A DNA stretch of 64,000 bases from Dokdonia sp. PRO95 (GCF_000355805.1 NZ_CM001837.1:3171966-3235965); one strand, 5' to 3'. Counted from the stretch's first letter, positions 1 through 9,168 are shown. Program-made: numbers and translations. Notes: generated from the letters alone by a model not told the origin.

Positions 1-437
1 AAGATATTGAGCAAGATGATTTTACATCACAATTTGATGTAAATGTGAGAGGTGTTTTTAACACCATGCAACGAGCATACCACGAACTTTCTGACAACGG
101 AACTATCCTTAATTTTTCATCTAGTACTACAAAAATGATGTTGCCCAGCTACGCTATTTACTCGGCTACCAAAGCTGCTGTTGAGCAAATGACGCGAGTA
201 GTAAGTCAAGAGATAGGACGCGGTATTTCTGTAAACTGTATTGCTCCTGGCCCAACAGAAACCGATTTATTTCTAGAAGGCAAATCTGCCGACTTTATAG
301 AGCAACTTAAAAGTAAATCCCCATTCAACAGACTAGCACAACCAGAAGATATTGCTAAAGCAGTTCTCTTTATGGTAAGTGACGAGTCAAAATGGGTCTC
401 TAGCCAAGTACTATACACAAATGGCGGTATCGTATAG
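1..437 (+). CDS. SDR family oxidoreductase, 5' end outside the window
   Basis: This is the C-terminal part of a classical short-chain dehydrogenase/reductase, an NAD(P)-dependent oxidoreductase of unknown substrate. The reading frame is open from base 3, so the start and the N-terminal Rossmann glycine motif lie before the window. Visible family marks are the NVRGVF helix segment, a serine-rich strand (NFSSST) followed by the catalytic YSATK (YxxxK), and the NCIAPGPTETD segment after beta-6. The C-terminal stretch KWVSSQVLYTNGGIV is the usual SDR ending. It stops with TAG at 435-437, and an imperfect copy of the window-wide palindrome follows 13 bases later. The family assignment is firm and the substrate is unknown. 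Confidence 0.93.
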   Translation, partial: DIEQDDFTSQFDVNVRGVFNTMQRAYHELSDNGTILNFSSSTTKMMLPSYAIYSATKAAVEQMTRVVSQEIGRGISVNCIAPGPTETDLFLEGKSADFIEQLKSKSPFNRLAQPEDIAKAVLFMVSDESKWVSSQVLYTNGGIV

Positions 438-450
438 TTTTCTTTTTACA

Positions 451-462
451 CTTTCGCGAAAA
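451..462. repeat. Imperfect copy of the TTTCGCGAAA palindrome
   Basis: The sequence CTTTCGCGAAAA matches the core of the GCTTTCGCGAAAGC motif but has lost the outer GC on both sides. It lies just after the SDR stop codon. Confidence 0.6.
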
Positions 463-641
463 TGTGCTTGTTAAAAACACATTTTTAAGCGCTTCGCTCT
501 CTATGCCAATTCATTATATATTTAGATCGAATAAACGGGAACAGATTTTAAAACGAATCAGGAGTTCCTTTAGCTATTAGGAAGGGTATTTCTTTTATAT
601 CATGGGCTATAGTACATAAATTTGAGAAAAATATCAAAAAT

Positions 642-1028
642 ATGAAGGTACACGTTTTTTTAGGAGAGTTTAAAACTAGAAAAGACGCTACATCATATAC
701 TGAATCATATTGGGAACCTGAACCTGATGAATCTGTATCTGATAGAGATTACGAAATATGGGAAAATAGTAATCCAAAATGGAAAATGAAATCTGATTTA
801 AACTGTTATTTGGATGGAGATTTTATTGAAACAATTACTGAGGGTAACAAATTTGAATATCTATGTGGAATGATACAAAACCCAGAAAGCATAAAACATT
901 TAAAAACAGAACTAAACAAGAAAGTACTTGTTTTAATATTTGAAAAGGGAATAAATAGTCAAAAATCTAAATTAAAATCAACTGAGGTTTTAGAATATAT
1001 AGGAGTTTTTGAAAGTACTTTGAAATAA
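642..1028 (+). CDS. Imm22-like putative immunity protein
   Basis: This 128-residue acidic, soluble protein has no signal peptide or membrane segment. The start MKVHVFLGEFKT, the run of W/E/P residues near 24-50 (including WENSNPKWKMKSDL) and the YLDGDFIETI block near 56-65 resemble, from memory, the immunity-22 family of polymorphic toxin systems. I could not run a profile search. No toxin, Rhs or secretion gene is adjacent, so if the family call is right it is an orphan immunity gene. It is more AT-rich than its neighbours and stands alone between two non-coding stretches of about 200 bases, which would fit acquisition. It could instead be an unrelated hypothetical protein. Confidence 0.5.
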   Translation: MKVHVFLGEFKTRKDATSYTESYWEPEPDESVSDRDYEIWENSNPKWKMKSDLNCYLDGDFIETITEGNKFEYLCGMIQNPESIKHLKTELNKKVLVLIFEKGINSQKSKLKSTEVLEYIGVFESTLK

Positions 1029-1194
1029 AACATCCGTTAGACTACATATCCACACTCCAACCCTGCTAGAGCTTAGCTAATTTCAAACTTTAAATAATAT
1101 AGGTTTACCCTTATAACAAGTAACGGCTTCCTTAAAAAGATTACACATAACTCCAAATAATACTAGTATGTTGCTGTAACCTTTCTTCATTATT

Positions 1195-1207
1195 CTTTCG
1201 CGAAAGC
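1195..1207. repeat. Near-perfect copy of the GCTTTCGCGAAAGC palindrome
   Basis: The copy reads CTTTCGCGAAAGC and only the first G of the 14-mer is changed. It is intergenic, 35 bases before the next start codon. Confidence 0.75.
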
Positions 1208-1241
1208 TTACTTTTCATATATTAGTAGCTAACAATCAACC

Positions 1242-1613
1242 ATGCTAGCACCCATACTCACTTTCTGGAAGTCCTTATCATACACTACCAGATTCTCCAT
1301 CATAGCTTTTGTAGCAATACTTCCTATGGGACTCTTTAGTATGGGAATTCTAGGAGCGTTACTGTATTATCCCGTTTCATTCTTATTTACCTCCTATCCC
1401 ACCCTTAATGATTGGACAGGCGATTGGGTATGGCCAGCAACTATAGGTGTTGGGATGTTTTGGTCTTTTGGCTTTATCTGGGCTGGACTTGCTTGGCACT
1501 TTCTAAGCAACAAACTACATTCTGTACATATTCTGAGAGTTATATATGCGATTATATGTTGGGCGTGGGCTGCAGTATTATGGTATGGAGTGATAAATAC
1601 TAACCTGTCGTAA
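1242..1613 (+). CDS. Hypothetical membrane protein with three helices
   Basis: This 123-residue protein is not recognised. It shows three hydrophobic segments, at about residues 17-47, 62-86 and 95-117, rich in W, F and G, and no catalytic motif. The start ATG at 1242 precedes a short polar N-terminus (MLAPILTFWKSLSYTTR). It is alone on its strand segment, and an imperfect palindrome copy lies upstream at 1195. A shadow ORF in another frame (from 1412) lacks any family-like features and was discarded. Function unknown; inner-membrane location is inferred from hydrophobicity only. Confidence 0.6.
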   Translation: MLAPILTFWKSLSYTTRFSIIAFVAILPMGLFSMGILGALLYYPVSFLFTSYPTLNDWTGDWVWPATIGVGMFWSFGFIWAGLAWHFLSNKLHSVHILRVIYAIICWAWAAVLWYGVINTNLS

Positions 1614-1680
1614 CGATATCATTTTCTGGAGTTTTGATTTTGTGTATCTTAGAAGCTACCAACCAAAATGTTAGACTTTA

Positions 1681-3114
1681 ATGAAAAAATTGACACTCCT
1701 CTACGTTTTGAGTATAATCACGCTAAGCGTCTCTGCTCAAAAACTATCAAAAAACAAACAAGCAGTAATTGCCTCTGTTGAAAAACATGAAAAAGAACTC
1801 ATCCGCATTTCTGATGAGATATGGTCTATCGCCGAGACTGCTTTTGAAGAAACCCAGTCGGCTGAAATTCTTGCAAGTTATGCTGAGAAAAATGGATTTA
1901 AAGTAGATCGTGGCGTTGCAGGAATGCCTACAGCTTTTGTTGCTACGTATGGATCTGGAAGCCCTCTAATTAGTGTTTTGGGAGAGTTTGATGCACTGCC
2001 AGGACTTTCTCAAAAAACTGAGCCAACAAAGAATCCGCTTAACGAAGGCGAGCCTGGTCATGGCTGTGGTCACAATATGTTTGGCGCAGCGAGTTTAGGT
2101 GCTGCCATTGCCATTAAAGAACAAATAGAAGCCGGAAAAATCAAAGGAACCGTAAAATTTATGGGAACACCTTCTGAAGAAAAGTTCTTTGGGAAAATAT
2201 GGATGGTGCGTGAAGGTCTCTGGGATGATGTAGATGTAAATATTTCTTGGCACCCAGCAGCAGAAATGAAAGCAGATGTACAAAGCTCTCTCGCGCTGGT
2301 AGATTTTAAAATAGAATTCTTTGGTCAAGCAGCACACGCCAGTGCAGACCCATGGAATGGACGCTCTGCCTCTGATGCGCTTGAAATTTACACAACAGGT
2401 GTAAACTATTATCGTGAGCACGTAAAGCCTACCGTGCGCATGCATTACCACATACAAGATGGTGGTCAAGTGGTAAATGTAGTTCCAGATTACTCGCGTC
2501 TATGGATGCGAGTGCGCGACACAGAACGTAAAGGGATGATGCCCGTGTATGAACGCTTACAAGAAATGGTAGAGGGCGCGGCCATCCTTGCCGATGTAGA
2601 TTATAAAGTGTCTCTTATTTCTGGGATTTATGAAGTACTCGTCAATAGAACTGGTGGAGCAGTAATGCAAAACAATCTTGAGCTTCTAGGACCTATTAAT
2701 TATACGCCAGAAGAAATTGCCTTTGGTAAAAAAATTCAAGAAGTAACTGGAAAGCCTCAGGTAGGTATGGATAGCACTATCAAACCACTTGAAGCGACTA
2801 GAGAAAATCCAGGTGGCGGTAGTACAGATGTAGGTGATGTGAGCTGGAATGTAGCAAATATTAACCTTGGCGTTACCACTGCTCCTAAGGATACACCGTG
2901 GCACTCATGGGCTGTCGTGGCTTGTGGAGGGATGTCTATTGGTCATAAAGGAATGACATATGCTAGTAAAGCAATGAGCATGACGATGCTTGATCTTTTT
3001 GAAGATCCTACGCTTGTAAACGAAGTTAAAGCAGAATATAAGGAACGTAAAGGCGATGCCGTGTACGAAGCGATTGTACCAGCAGGACCACCGCCAGTAA
3101 ACCAAGGAAAATAA
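1681..3114 (+). CDS. Exported M20 family amidohydrolase (AbgB-like)
   Basis: This zinc-dependent M20 hydrolase is of the aminobenzoyl-glutamate hydrolase/amidohydrolase type and cleaves amide bonds of small N-acyl compounds. Residues 1-20 form a Sec signal peptide ending SVSAQ, so it acts outside the cytoplasm. Metal-site signatures are GEFDALPG near 101-108, GHGCGHN with H127 and H131, and the carboxylate pair TPSEE near 163-167. The dimerisation domain lies in the middle (DFKIEFFGQAAHASADPWNGRSA). Its 477 residues are normal for the group. The TAA stop overlaps the next ATG by one base (TAATG), implying translational coupling with the VOC lipoprotein. The substrate is not predictable from sequence. 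Confidence 0.9.
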   Translation: MKKLTLLYVLSIITLSVSAQKLSKNKQAVIASVEKHEKELIRISDEIWSIAETAFEETQSAEILASYAEKNGFKVDRGVAGMPTAFVATYGSGSPLISVLGEFDALPGLSQKTEPTKNPLNEGEPGHGCGHNMFGAASLGAAIAIKEQIEAGKIKGTVKFMGTPSEEKFFGKIWMVREGLWDDVDVNISWHPAAEMKADVQSSLALVDFKIEFFGQAAHASADPWNGRSASDALEIYTTGVNYYREHVKPTVRMHYHIQDGGQVVNVVPDYSRLWMRVRDTERKGMMPVYERLQEMVEGAAILADVDYKVSLISGIYEVLVNRTGGAVMQNNLELLGPINYTPEEIAFGKKIQEVTGKPQVGMDSTIKPLEATRENPGGGSTDVGDVSWNVANINLGVTTAPKDTPWHSWAVVACGGMSIGHKGMTYASKAMSMTMLDLFEDPTLVNEVKAEYKERKGDAVYEAIVPAGPPPVNQGK

Positions 3115-3623
3115 TGATGACTAATAAATTATTTACAAACGCAGTAGCTCTTACAGTTACTGCGTTATGTTTTTTCTCATGTGCAGAAAAAACAAGTACA
3201 ACACCCACTAATCTAGACTCAGCGTCAGGATTTCAAGTTGCGATAGATCATTATGCGATTAACGTAGCAGATCTGGATGAAAGTGTGGCTTTTTATCAAG
3301 AGGTCTTTGGTTTGAAGGAAATTAAAGATGGTACAGAGGAGCCGCATATAAGATGGTTTAGACTAGGATCATCGCAAGAATTACATATTATTCAAGTAGA
3401 TAGTCTTGATAAGAAAATACCTAAAGGAGTTCACATAGCCCTTGCTGTAGGTGATTTTGACCGCTTTCGCGAAAGCATAGAAAAACGAAACCTCAACTAC
3501 TACGACTGGCCAGGAAGTGCTAACCAAATTTCAACACGTCCAGATAAAGTACGCCAACTATACTTCCAAGATCCAGATGGATATTGGGTCGAAGTAAATG
3601 ATGGGAAGCAGTTTAATCATTAA
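3114..3623 (+). CDS. VOC-domain lipoprotein
   Basis: This is a glyoxalase/bleomycin-resistance-fold (VOC) protein with a lipoprotein signal. Hydrophobic residues 8-20 are followed by lipobox FFSC, giving lipidated C23. The VOC domain spans about 43-163, with family-typical DHYAINVADLDESVAFYQEVFGL, H91 and the terminal DPDGYWVEVND; H46, H91 and E160 are plausible metal ligands. The start could be either of two tandem ATGs, 3114 or 3117. A perfect GCTTTCGCGAAAGC copy is read here as F118-R-E-S121, in a helix between the two beta-alpha repeats. It is second in a three-gene operon with the M20 hydrolase and SnoaL-like protein. Enzymatic role unknown. Confidence 0.88.
   Translation: MMTNKLFTNAVALTVTALCFFSCAEKTSTTPTNLDSASGFQVAIDHYAINVADLDESVAFYQEVFGLKEIKDGTEEPHIRWFRLGSSQELHIIQVDSLDKKIPKGVHIALAVGDFDRFRESIEKRNLNYYDWPGSANQISTRPDKVRQLYFQDPDGYWVEVNDGKQFNH
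3463..3476. repeat. GCTTTCGCGAAAGC palindrome, FRES frame
   Basis: An exact 14-base palindrome inside the VOC lipoprotein gene. It is the only in-gene copy read in the frame giving F-R-E-S. Confidence 0.95.
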
Positions 3624-3633
3624 AAGCCACATC

Positions 3634-4014
3634 ATGTCTAAAACCGAAACCATGAAAGAAAATGCCATCGCTTTTTACAAAATGGCATATGAGGGAAATC
3701 CACGAGAGGCGGTTTCTTTATACGTGGGTGATGAATATATACAGCACAATCCCGACGTAGAAAATGGAACCGAAGGATTCATATCTTACTTTGAAAGAAT
3801 GCAGGCTGAGTATCCTGAAAAATCAATTGACTTTGTACGCGCCATTGCCGAAGGTGACCTTGTATCCTTACATACCCATCAAATATGGCCAGACGATGAT
3901 CAATACATCACGATGGACTTTTTTAGATTTGACTCCAATGAGAAAATCGTAGAACACTGGGATGCTATACAGCAAATTCCAAAAACATCTGCAAATTCTA
4001 ATACGATGTATTAA
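3634..4014 (+). CDS. SnoaL/NTF2-like domain protein
   Basis: This small cytosolic alpha+beta-barrel protein is of the SnoaL-like (predicted aldol-condensation/ester cyclase-like) group. Diagnostic stretches are AIAFYKMAYEGNPREAV, YIQHNPDVENG, VRAIAEGDLVSLHTH and FRFDSNEKIVEHWDAIQ. I chose the ATG at 3634 (126 residues) because the longer frame to 3598 would overlap the VOC gene and add non-family residues; an internal ATG at 3652 is an alternative. It starts 10 bases after the VOC stop and ends just before a strong hairpin terminator, so it closes the operon. No substrate can be inferred. Confidence 0.85.
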   Translation: MSKTETMKENAIAFYKMAYEGNPREAVSLYVGDEYIQHNPDVENGTEGFISYFERMQAEYPEKSIDFVRAIAEGDLVSLHTHQIWPDDDQYITMDFFRFDSNEKIVEHWDAIQQIPKTSANSNTMY

Positions 4015-4021
4015 AACTTAG

Positions 4022-4057
4022 GTCTTAAGTCGCTCGTTACCTAGAGCGACTTAAGAC
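4022..4057. terminator. Bidirectional intrinsic terminator
   Basis: A perfect 14-bp inverted repeat (arms 4022-4035 and 4044-4057) with an 8-base loop lies between the convergent SnoaL-like and ABC-F genes. Its right arm overlaps the ABC-F stop codon. Confidence 0.8.
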
Positions 4058-5691
4058 TTCATTAAATCTATTTCCTTAAGATTTTCAATACGGTTTCTTT
4101 TTAAGAAATCGTCAATGCTTTCAAAGTGTTCAATAACTCGCTTCTCCTTAAATTCAAATACCTTTTTAGATAGTCCTTGTAAGAAATCACGATCGTGAGA
4201 AACAAGGATAAGTGTTCCATCAAAGGTTTGTAGTGCTTCTTTCAAGACATCTTTAGACTTTATATCTAAGTGGTTTGTAGGCTCATCCAGTATTAATAAG
4301 TTTACTGGATCAAGAAGCAACTTCACCATTGCTAGTCGTGTTTTTTCTCCTCCAGAAAGTACACTTACCTTTTTATCTAGATTATCTCCAGAAAACATAA
4401 AGCGACCTAATATATTTTTAATCTGCGTGCGCATATCGCCTTTGGCAACCTCATCTACCGTTTGGAAAACGGTAAGATCTGGATCTAATAATGCAGCCTG
4501 ATTTTGAGCAAAATAACCCACTTTTACGTTATGTCCTAGTTCGCAAGCACCTTCTACCTCGATTTCACCAAGTATGGCTTTAATCATCGTTGATTTCCCT
4601 TCGCCATTTCTACCTACAAAACTCACTTTTTCGCCTCGAGCGATATCCATATTTGCACCACTAAACACCGTATGATTATCATACTTCTTAGTAAGATCTT
4701 TCACTTTTACAGGAAAATCTCCAGACCTAGGCGCCGGTGGAAATCTCAATGCTAGTGCCGAGTTATCTACCTCATCAATCTCAATGATGGTAAGCTTTTC
4801 TAGCATACGCTCACGAGAAGAGACTTGATTTGTTTTACTATATGTTCCTTTAAAACGATCTATAAAGGCTTGGTTATCTGCAATAAATTTTTGCTGCTCT
4901 TGGTAGGCTTTGATTTGATGTGTACGACGATCTGCACGTAACTCAAGATAGTGTGAGTAATTTGCTTTATAATCGTAAATGCGTCCCATTGTAACCTCTA
5001 TCGTACGATTTGTAATATTATCAATAAACGCCTTATCGTGAGAAATCACAACGACAGCCTTTGCCTTATTCAACAAGAAATCCTCTAACCATATCACAGA
5101 CTCAATATCTACGTGGTTTGTAGGCTCATCCAGTAAGATAAGATCTGGTTTTTGTAGTAAGATTTTGGCTAGCTCAATACGCATGCGCCATCCTCCAGAA
5201 AATTCGCTCGTAGGTCTTGTAAAATCCTCACGTTTAAACCCAAGTCCTTTTAACGCTTTCTCAACTTCCTCTTCATAATTTACCTCCTCAATCGCATAAA
5301 ACTTCTCGCCAAGATCTGTCACCTTCGTGATGATGTCCATGTATTCCTTAGACTCATAATCTGTACGAGTTTCAAGCTCCTTGTTAAGACGAGCCATCTC
5401 CTCCTTCATTGTAAAAACAGTAGAAAAAGCCTTAGAAGCCTCCTCCATTACCGTACAATCATCATCTGTAAGTAAGTGCTGTGGTAAGTATGCTATGACT
5501 GCATCCTTAGGAGTTCGTACGTTACCACGAGTAGGTTTTAATGCTCCTGCGATAATTTTCATCATGGTAGACTTACCAGCTCCGTTTTTACCCATTAGGG
5601 CAATTTTATCATTCTCATTAATAGAGAAAGAAACATCTGCAAAAAGTGTGTCTCCGCTAAACTCAACGGCAAGGTTATCTACTGCAATCAT
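4051..5691 (-). CDS. ABC-F family ATPase (YbiT/EttA-type)
   Basis: This is a duplicated-ABC cytosolic ATPase without membrane domains, of the ABC-F class that acts on ribosomes in translation or antibiotic protection. The first cassette has GKNGAGKST (about 34-42), signature SGGWRMR and LLLDEPTNHVD. The linker region (about 225-310) carries the charged HYLELRADRRTHQIKAYQEQQ helix. The second cassette has GRNGEGKST, LSGGEKTR and LILDEPTNHLD. Its 546 residues are typical of the housekeeping YbiT-like branch. It converges on the SnoaL-like gene across a shared terminator. Nothing suggests a resistance-specific ABC-F, but sequence reading alone cannot settle the subfamily. Confidence 0.93.
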   Translation of the reverse strand: MIAVDNLAVEFSGDTLFADVSFSINENDKIALMGKNGAGKSTMMKIIAGALKPTRGNVRTPKDAVIAYLPQHLLTDDDCTVMEEASKAFSTVFTMKEEMARLNKELETRTDYESKEYMDIITKVTDLGEKFYAIEEVNYEEEVEKALKGLGFKREDFTRPTSEFSGGWRMRIELAKILLQKPDLILLDEPTNHVDIESVIWLEDFLLNKAKAVVVISHDKAFIDNITNRTIEVTMGRIYDYKANYSHYLELRADRRTHQIKAYQEQQKFIADNQAFIDRFKGTYSKTNQVSSRERMLEKLTIIEIDEVDNSALALRFPPAPRSGDFPVKVKDLTKKYDNHTVFSGANMDIARGEKVSFVGRNGEGKSTMIKAILGEIEVEGACELGHNVKVGYFAQNQAALLDPDLTVFQTVDEVAKGDMRTQIKNILGRFMFSGDNLDKKVSVLSGGEKTRLAMVKLLLDPVNLLILDEPTNHLDIKSKDVLKEALQTFDGTLILVSHDRDFLQGLSKKVFEFKEKRVIEHFESIDDFLKRNRIENLKEIDLMKS

Positions 5692-5750
5692 AATATAAAT
5701 TTAAGATTGCAAAAATACTATATTAAGTGGTGTTGTGTGAAGATTAGTAC

Positions 5751-5764
5751 GCTTTCGCGAAAGC
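5751..5764. repeat. GCTTTCGCGAAAGC palindrome, intergenic
   Basis: An exact copy within a 20-base perfect palindrome, TACGCTTTCGCGAAAGCGTA, in the gap between the ABC-F gene and the CarboxypepD_reg gene. Confidence 0.95.
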
Positions 5765-5811
5765 GTAATTTTAAAACAATAATCTAAGCGAAAAGATGAA
5801 AAATCAGCACA

Positions 5812-6813
5812 CTATTCTTCTGCAAGTTCAAACGTGAGAGGTAGCATTGCTCCTACCTTACGTGCTGCCATCGCACCGCCTGTATACAAAACATCAACAG
5901 GACTATGATTTCCAAATGAATCAATAAAAAATGAAGCTGTAGCTTCAAGTTTAGATTGCTCGTCTTGGTTATAAAGAATCTGGATATCATCTTCAAGAAG
6001 GGTTACTTCATGTCCTTTATCTGTAGCAATTATTTTAAAAGGCGCATATGGAGCAGTCTCATATTTGCCTAGAAAAACTCTATATTTTTCTTCTACTAGT
6101 TTATGATCGCGTAGCGCTCTCAAAAAGTGAAGTAGTGAGCCTTTATATTCTGCAGATCTATTTTTTAAAATCTTACGGCTTGTTTTTTCTTTAATATTTT
6201 CAAAGAAAACAGTCCCTACAAAAAAGGACTTCCTTGCCATATTAAATCCATTGAGACTTTTCTCATAAGTAACCTCAAAGTCCATGAGATCATAAGATAC
6301 GAGATACCCTAAGTTTTTATTTCTAATCCTAATAGGCACATTGCTGTCTGCATACAGCATCCCGTTAGTAGCGCTATATCTCAACCGGATATCTTTTTCA
6401 TTGAGAATCTTGACACCCTTTGTATTTAACACAGAACCTATAAAGTGCTTTTTAAAAGCCCTCATTTTACGTTCTCTTGACCAAGTATCGTCATCTAATA
6501 TTACCTCATCCAGTGAGTCGATACTTTCTTTAAGATATAAAGTTCCTAAAGAGCCAAGTTGATTATGAGGGATAATAAGCGTCTCAAAACCTAAAACACT
6601 TATAATAAGTTCGGTTTGTATCGCATTATCTCTAGTAATTCTAAAATCTCCTTGCACATTAGATATAGCGCCAATTGTGGTATTATTAAAATAGACAGAG
6701 GCATTCTCGATGGCAAGACTGTCTTGTGTAGCTAGTAGTGTTCCTGTAATTACATCTTGAGCGTGTATTGTTATCGCAAAAAGAAAAAAGACAATACAAC
6801 TAGCTACTTTCAT
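5812..6813 (-). CDS. Secreted protein with CarboxypepD_reg-like domain
   Basis: This 333-residue exported protein starts with a signal peptide (MKVASCIVFFLFAITIHAQ). Residues about 21-95 form a CarboxypepD_reg-like/CNA-B-type beta sandwich (GTLLATQDSLAIENASVYF, then GAISNVQGDFRI). The remainder (ERKMRAFKKHFIG, YRVFLGKYETAPYAPFKI) resembles family-specific C-termini common in Bacteroidota, with no catalytic motif that I recognise. It probably stays in the periplasm or on the outer membrane. It lies 42 bases downstream of pgl on the same strand, although a functional link with sugar-phosphate metabolism is unlikely. Confidence 0.8.
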   Translation of the reverse strand: MKVASCIVFFLFAITIHAQDVITGTLLATQDSLAIENASVYFNNTTIGAISNVQGDFRITRDNAIQTELIISVLGFETLIIPHNQLGSLGTLYLKESIDSLDEVILDDDTWSRERKMRAFKKHFIGSVLNTKGVKILNEKDIRLRYSATNGMLYADSNVPIRIRNKNLGYLVSYDLMDFEVTYEKSLNGFNMARKSFFVGTVFFENIKEKTSRKILKNRSAEYKGSLLHFLRALRDHKLVEEKYRVFLGKYETAPYAPFKIIATDKGHEVTLLEDDIQILYNQDEQSKLEATASFFIDSFGNHSPVDVLYTGGAMAARKVGAMLPLTFELAEE

Positions 6814-6855
6814 AAGATATAAATTACGACAACATATTACTACTTTGGGATTACG

Positions 6856-7569
6856 CTATCCGTCTAAACCACTTGCTGCATCTTCGTCCATAAACCAATG
6901 AAGTTCTCCAGAGAGTGGTGAAACAAGACTTGCTGGATAATATCTAAAATCTTCTTCTTGATTAATGATTGTTTTCACCTTTTCTTCTTTTGAAGCTCCA
7001 GTAACTAGAAATGCTACCGATTGCGCATTATTGATAATATCGCCCGTAATACTCACGCGTTGTTGTCCAGATTCTGGATGTGTCGCAACTTCGCACCAGT
7101 TTGATGAGTCCCAAAGTTCTATCTCATGTGGAAATATAGATGCAGTATGACCATCATCTCCCATACCTAGTATCACTAAATCAAATTGAGGCACCTCATT
7201 TTCCGTAGCGAGCGTACTTTCTAAAACCTCTGCATAGCGTATAGCTTCTGCTTCTGGATTATTTTCGCCAAGGATGCGATGTATATTTCCCGCAGGGATA
7301 TTGATTTTTGAAAACAAATGATCTACAGTCATTTTGTAATTGCTTTGCTCATCTGTAGGAGGAACACAACGCTCATCACCCCAATAAAATTGAAACTTAG
7401 ACCAATCTGCATCTGTATGCTTCTCTGCAAGTAAGTCAAAAACAATTTTAGGAGTACTTCCTCCAGATAGTGCAACAGTAAAACGCTCTTTACCACTTGC
7501 AGCTTCCATTAAATAAGTAGCAAAATCTTGTGCTACTTCTTGCTTTGTTTTTGATATATGTAGTGTCAT
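6856..7569 (-). CDS. pgl: 6-phosphogluconolactonase
   Basis: Hydrolyses 6-phosphogluconolactone to 6-phosphogluconate, the second step of the oxidative pentose phosphate pathway, in the cytosol. The 237 residues match the DevB/SOL family: VALSGGSTPKIVFDLL (about 33-48), FYWGDERCVPPTDEQSNY, and LGMGDDGHTASIFP, which contains the conserved active-site D/H segment. It lies 63 bases downstream of zwf on the same strand and probably forms an operon with it, while gnd is divergent from zwf, so all three pathway enzymes are together. Confidence 0.96.
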   Translation of the reverse strand: MTLHISKTKQEVAQDFATYLMEAASGKERFTVALSGGSTPKIVFDLLAEKHTDADWSKFQFYWGDERCVPPTDEQSNYKMTVDHLFSKINIPAGNIHRILGENNPEAEAIRYAEVLESTLATENEVPQFDLVILGMGDDGHTASIFPHEIELWDSSNWCEVATHPESGQQRVSITGDIINNAQSVAFLVTGASKEEKVKTIINQEEDFRYYPASLVSPLSGELHWFMDEDAASGLDG

Positions 7570-7632
7570 TGTTTTCTATTCTATAATTACAACCGCAGAA
7601 CGCTAGTTAAAATGGGTAACAACTCAATATTA

Positions 7633-9144
7633 TTATTCTATCACACAGTATCCTGGATCGTCTGCTAGATGTGCTCCTGGATTACGCCAGCCTCCTTGAC
7701 CTTCAATAAGATCATCTGCAAATTCTGGTCCCCAGACTCCTGCCGCATATCCATACATCTTTACATCACGACTTGTCCAATATTCAAGTATAGGATCTGT
7801 AAACCTCCATGCTGCTTCTACCTCGTCTGCACGAGAATATAACGTAGCATCACCTTGCATCGCATCAAGTAATAGTCGCTCGTAAGCTTCCATAATATCT
7901 GTATCACCTAAGCTAGAGTAATAAAAATCAAGATTACCACGTTCTACCTTAAAACCTTGTCCTGGAACTTTCACACCAAACTTTACTAGGATACCCTCAT
8001 CTGGCTGAATACGTATGATGAGTTTATTATCCTTATTAATGTCTGAGTTTTTAAAAATCTGGTGGTGTGGTGACTTGAAGTGTATCACAACTTCCGTAAC
8101 CTTTGTAGGCATACGTTTTGCCGTGCGCACATAAAAAGGTACATCTGCCCAGCGCCAGTTATCTACATAAAACTTAACCGCAGCATAGGTTTCTGTAATA
8201 CTATCTGTGTCTACGTCTTCTTCCTCGCGGTAGCTATTTACACGCTCGCCATCTATCTCACTACTTAAATATTGCCCGCGTATGGTATTTTTATCAAGCA
8301 CCTCTGGGTCTGTCATTAATCGTAATGACTTTAGTGCTTTTAATTTTTCGTTACGTATTTCTTCTGGATCTGCACTTAATGGTGGTTCCATTACTATTAA
8401 TGCAACAAGCTGTAATAAGTGACTTTGAAACATATCTCGCAATGCTCCAGATTTATCATAGTAACCACCTCGAGACTCTACACCTCCACTCTCTGCATTT
8501 GTAATCTCTACGTGATCTATGTAATCACGATTCCATAAGGGCTCAAATATGCTATTTGCAAATCGGGTGACAAGTATGTTTTGAACGGTCTCTTTACCTA
8601 AATAATGATCTATTCTGTAAATCTGCGATTCTTTAAAATATCTGTGTAATCCCTCGTTGAGTGACTTTGCGGTCTCAAGACTGTAACCAAATGGCTTCTC
8701 TACAATAAGGCGTTTCCAGCCTAGACGCTCATCATTAAGTCCTTTTGCAGTAAGATTCTTTGCAATGGCTTCAAACAAACTAGGAGGTGTAGATAAGTAA
8801 AAGATGATATTATTATCACACTGGTATGCGGTATTGATATCTTGTATGCGCTCATTGAGCTCACGGTAATCTACATCGTACTTTTTATGGAGATCTTCAT
8901 AAAATAGTTTCTCAGAAAATGTAGCAAGAAACTCCTCACTGTCATCTAAGTATTTACTTTCTAGCACGACACGCTTTCTAAACTCCTCATCGGTCATAAA
9001 ACTACGCGCTACGCCCAACACGGCAAAATGCTCAGGCAGGTGTTTATCTTTATAAAGCTTGTATAATGCAGGAACTAATTTTCGGGCAGTGAGGTCTCCC
9101 GAGGCGCCAAAAATGACTAATAACTGATTCTCTGTCTTGCGCAT
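7633..9144 (-). CDS. zwf: Glucose-6-phosphate 1-dehydrogenase
   Basis: Oxidises glucose-6-phosphate to 6-phosphogluconolactone with NADP+ (or NAD+), the entry step of the oxidative pentose phosphate pathway. The N-terminal Rossmann motif is FGASGDLTARKLVPALY, and the substrate-binding/catalytic signature RIDHYLGKETVQN with the conserved HYLGK lies near residue 175. Length 503 is standard. It is first in zwf-pgl and divergent from gnd across about 180 bases, where a candidate minus-strand promoter can be seen at 9169-9199. No odd features. Confidence 0.97.
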   Translation of the reverse strand: MRKTENQLLVIFGASGDLTARKLVPALYKLYKDKHLPEHFAVLGVARSFMTDEEFRKRVVLESKYLDDSEEFLATFSEKLFYEDLHKKYDVDYRELNERIQDINTAYQCDNNIIFYLSTPPSLFEAIAKNLTAKGLNDERLGWKRLIVEKPFGYSLETAKSLNEGLHRYFKESQIYRIDHYLGKETVQNILVTRFANSIFEPLWNRDYIDHVEITNAESGGVESRGGYYDKSGALRDMFQSHLLQLVALIVMEPPLSADPEEIRNEKLKALKSLRLMTDPEVLDKNTIRGQYLSSEIDGERVNSYREEEDVDTDSITETYAAVKFYVDNWRWADVPFYVRTAKRMPTKVTEVVIHFKSPHHQIFKNSDINKDNKLIIRIQPDEGILVKFGVKVPGQGFKVERGNLDFYYSSLGDTDIMEAYERLLLDAMQGDATLYSRADEVEAAWRFTDPILEYWTSRDVKMYGYAAGVWGPEFADDLIEGQGGWRNPGAHLADDPGYCVIE

Positions 9145-9168
9145 ATGAATGACTTATTTAAGGTGCTT

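Noticed and set aside
2095-2469. Minus-strand open frame of 124 codons inside the M20 hydrolase gene
   Set aside because: It is a shadow of a clear coding gene, with no signal, domain or sensible composition.
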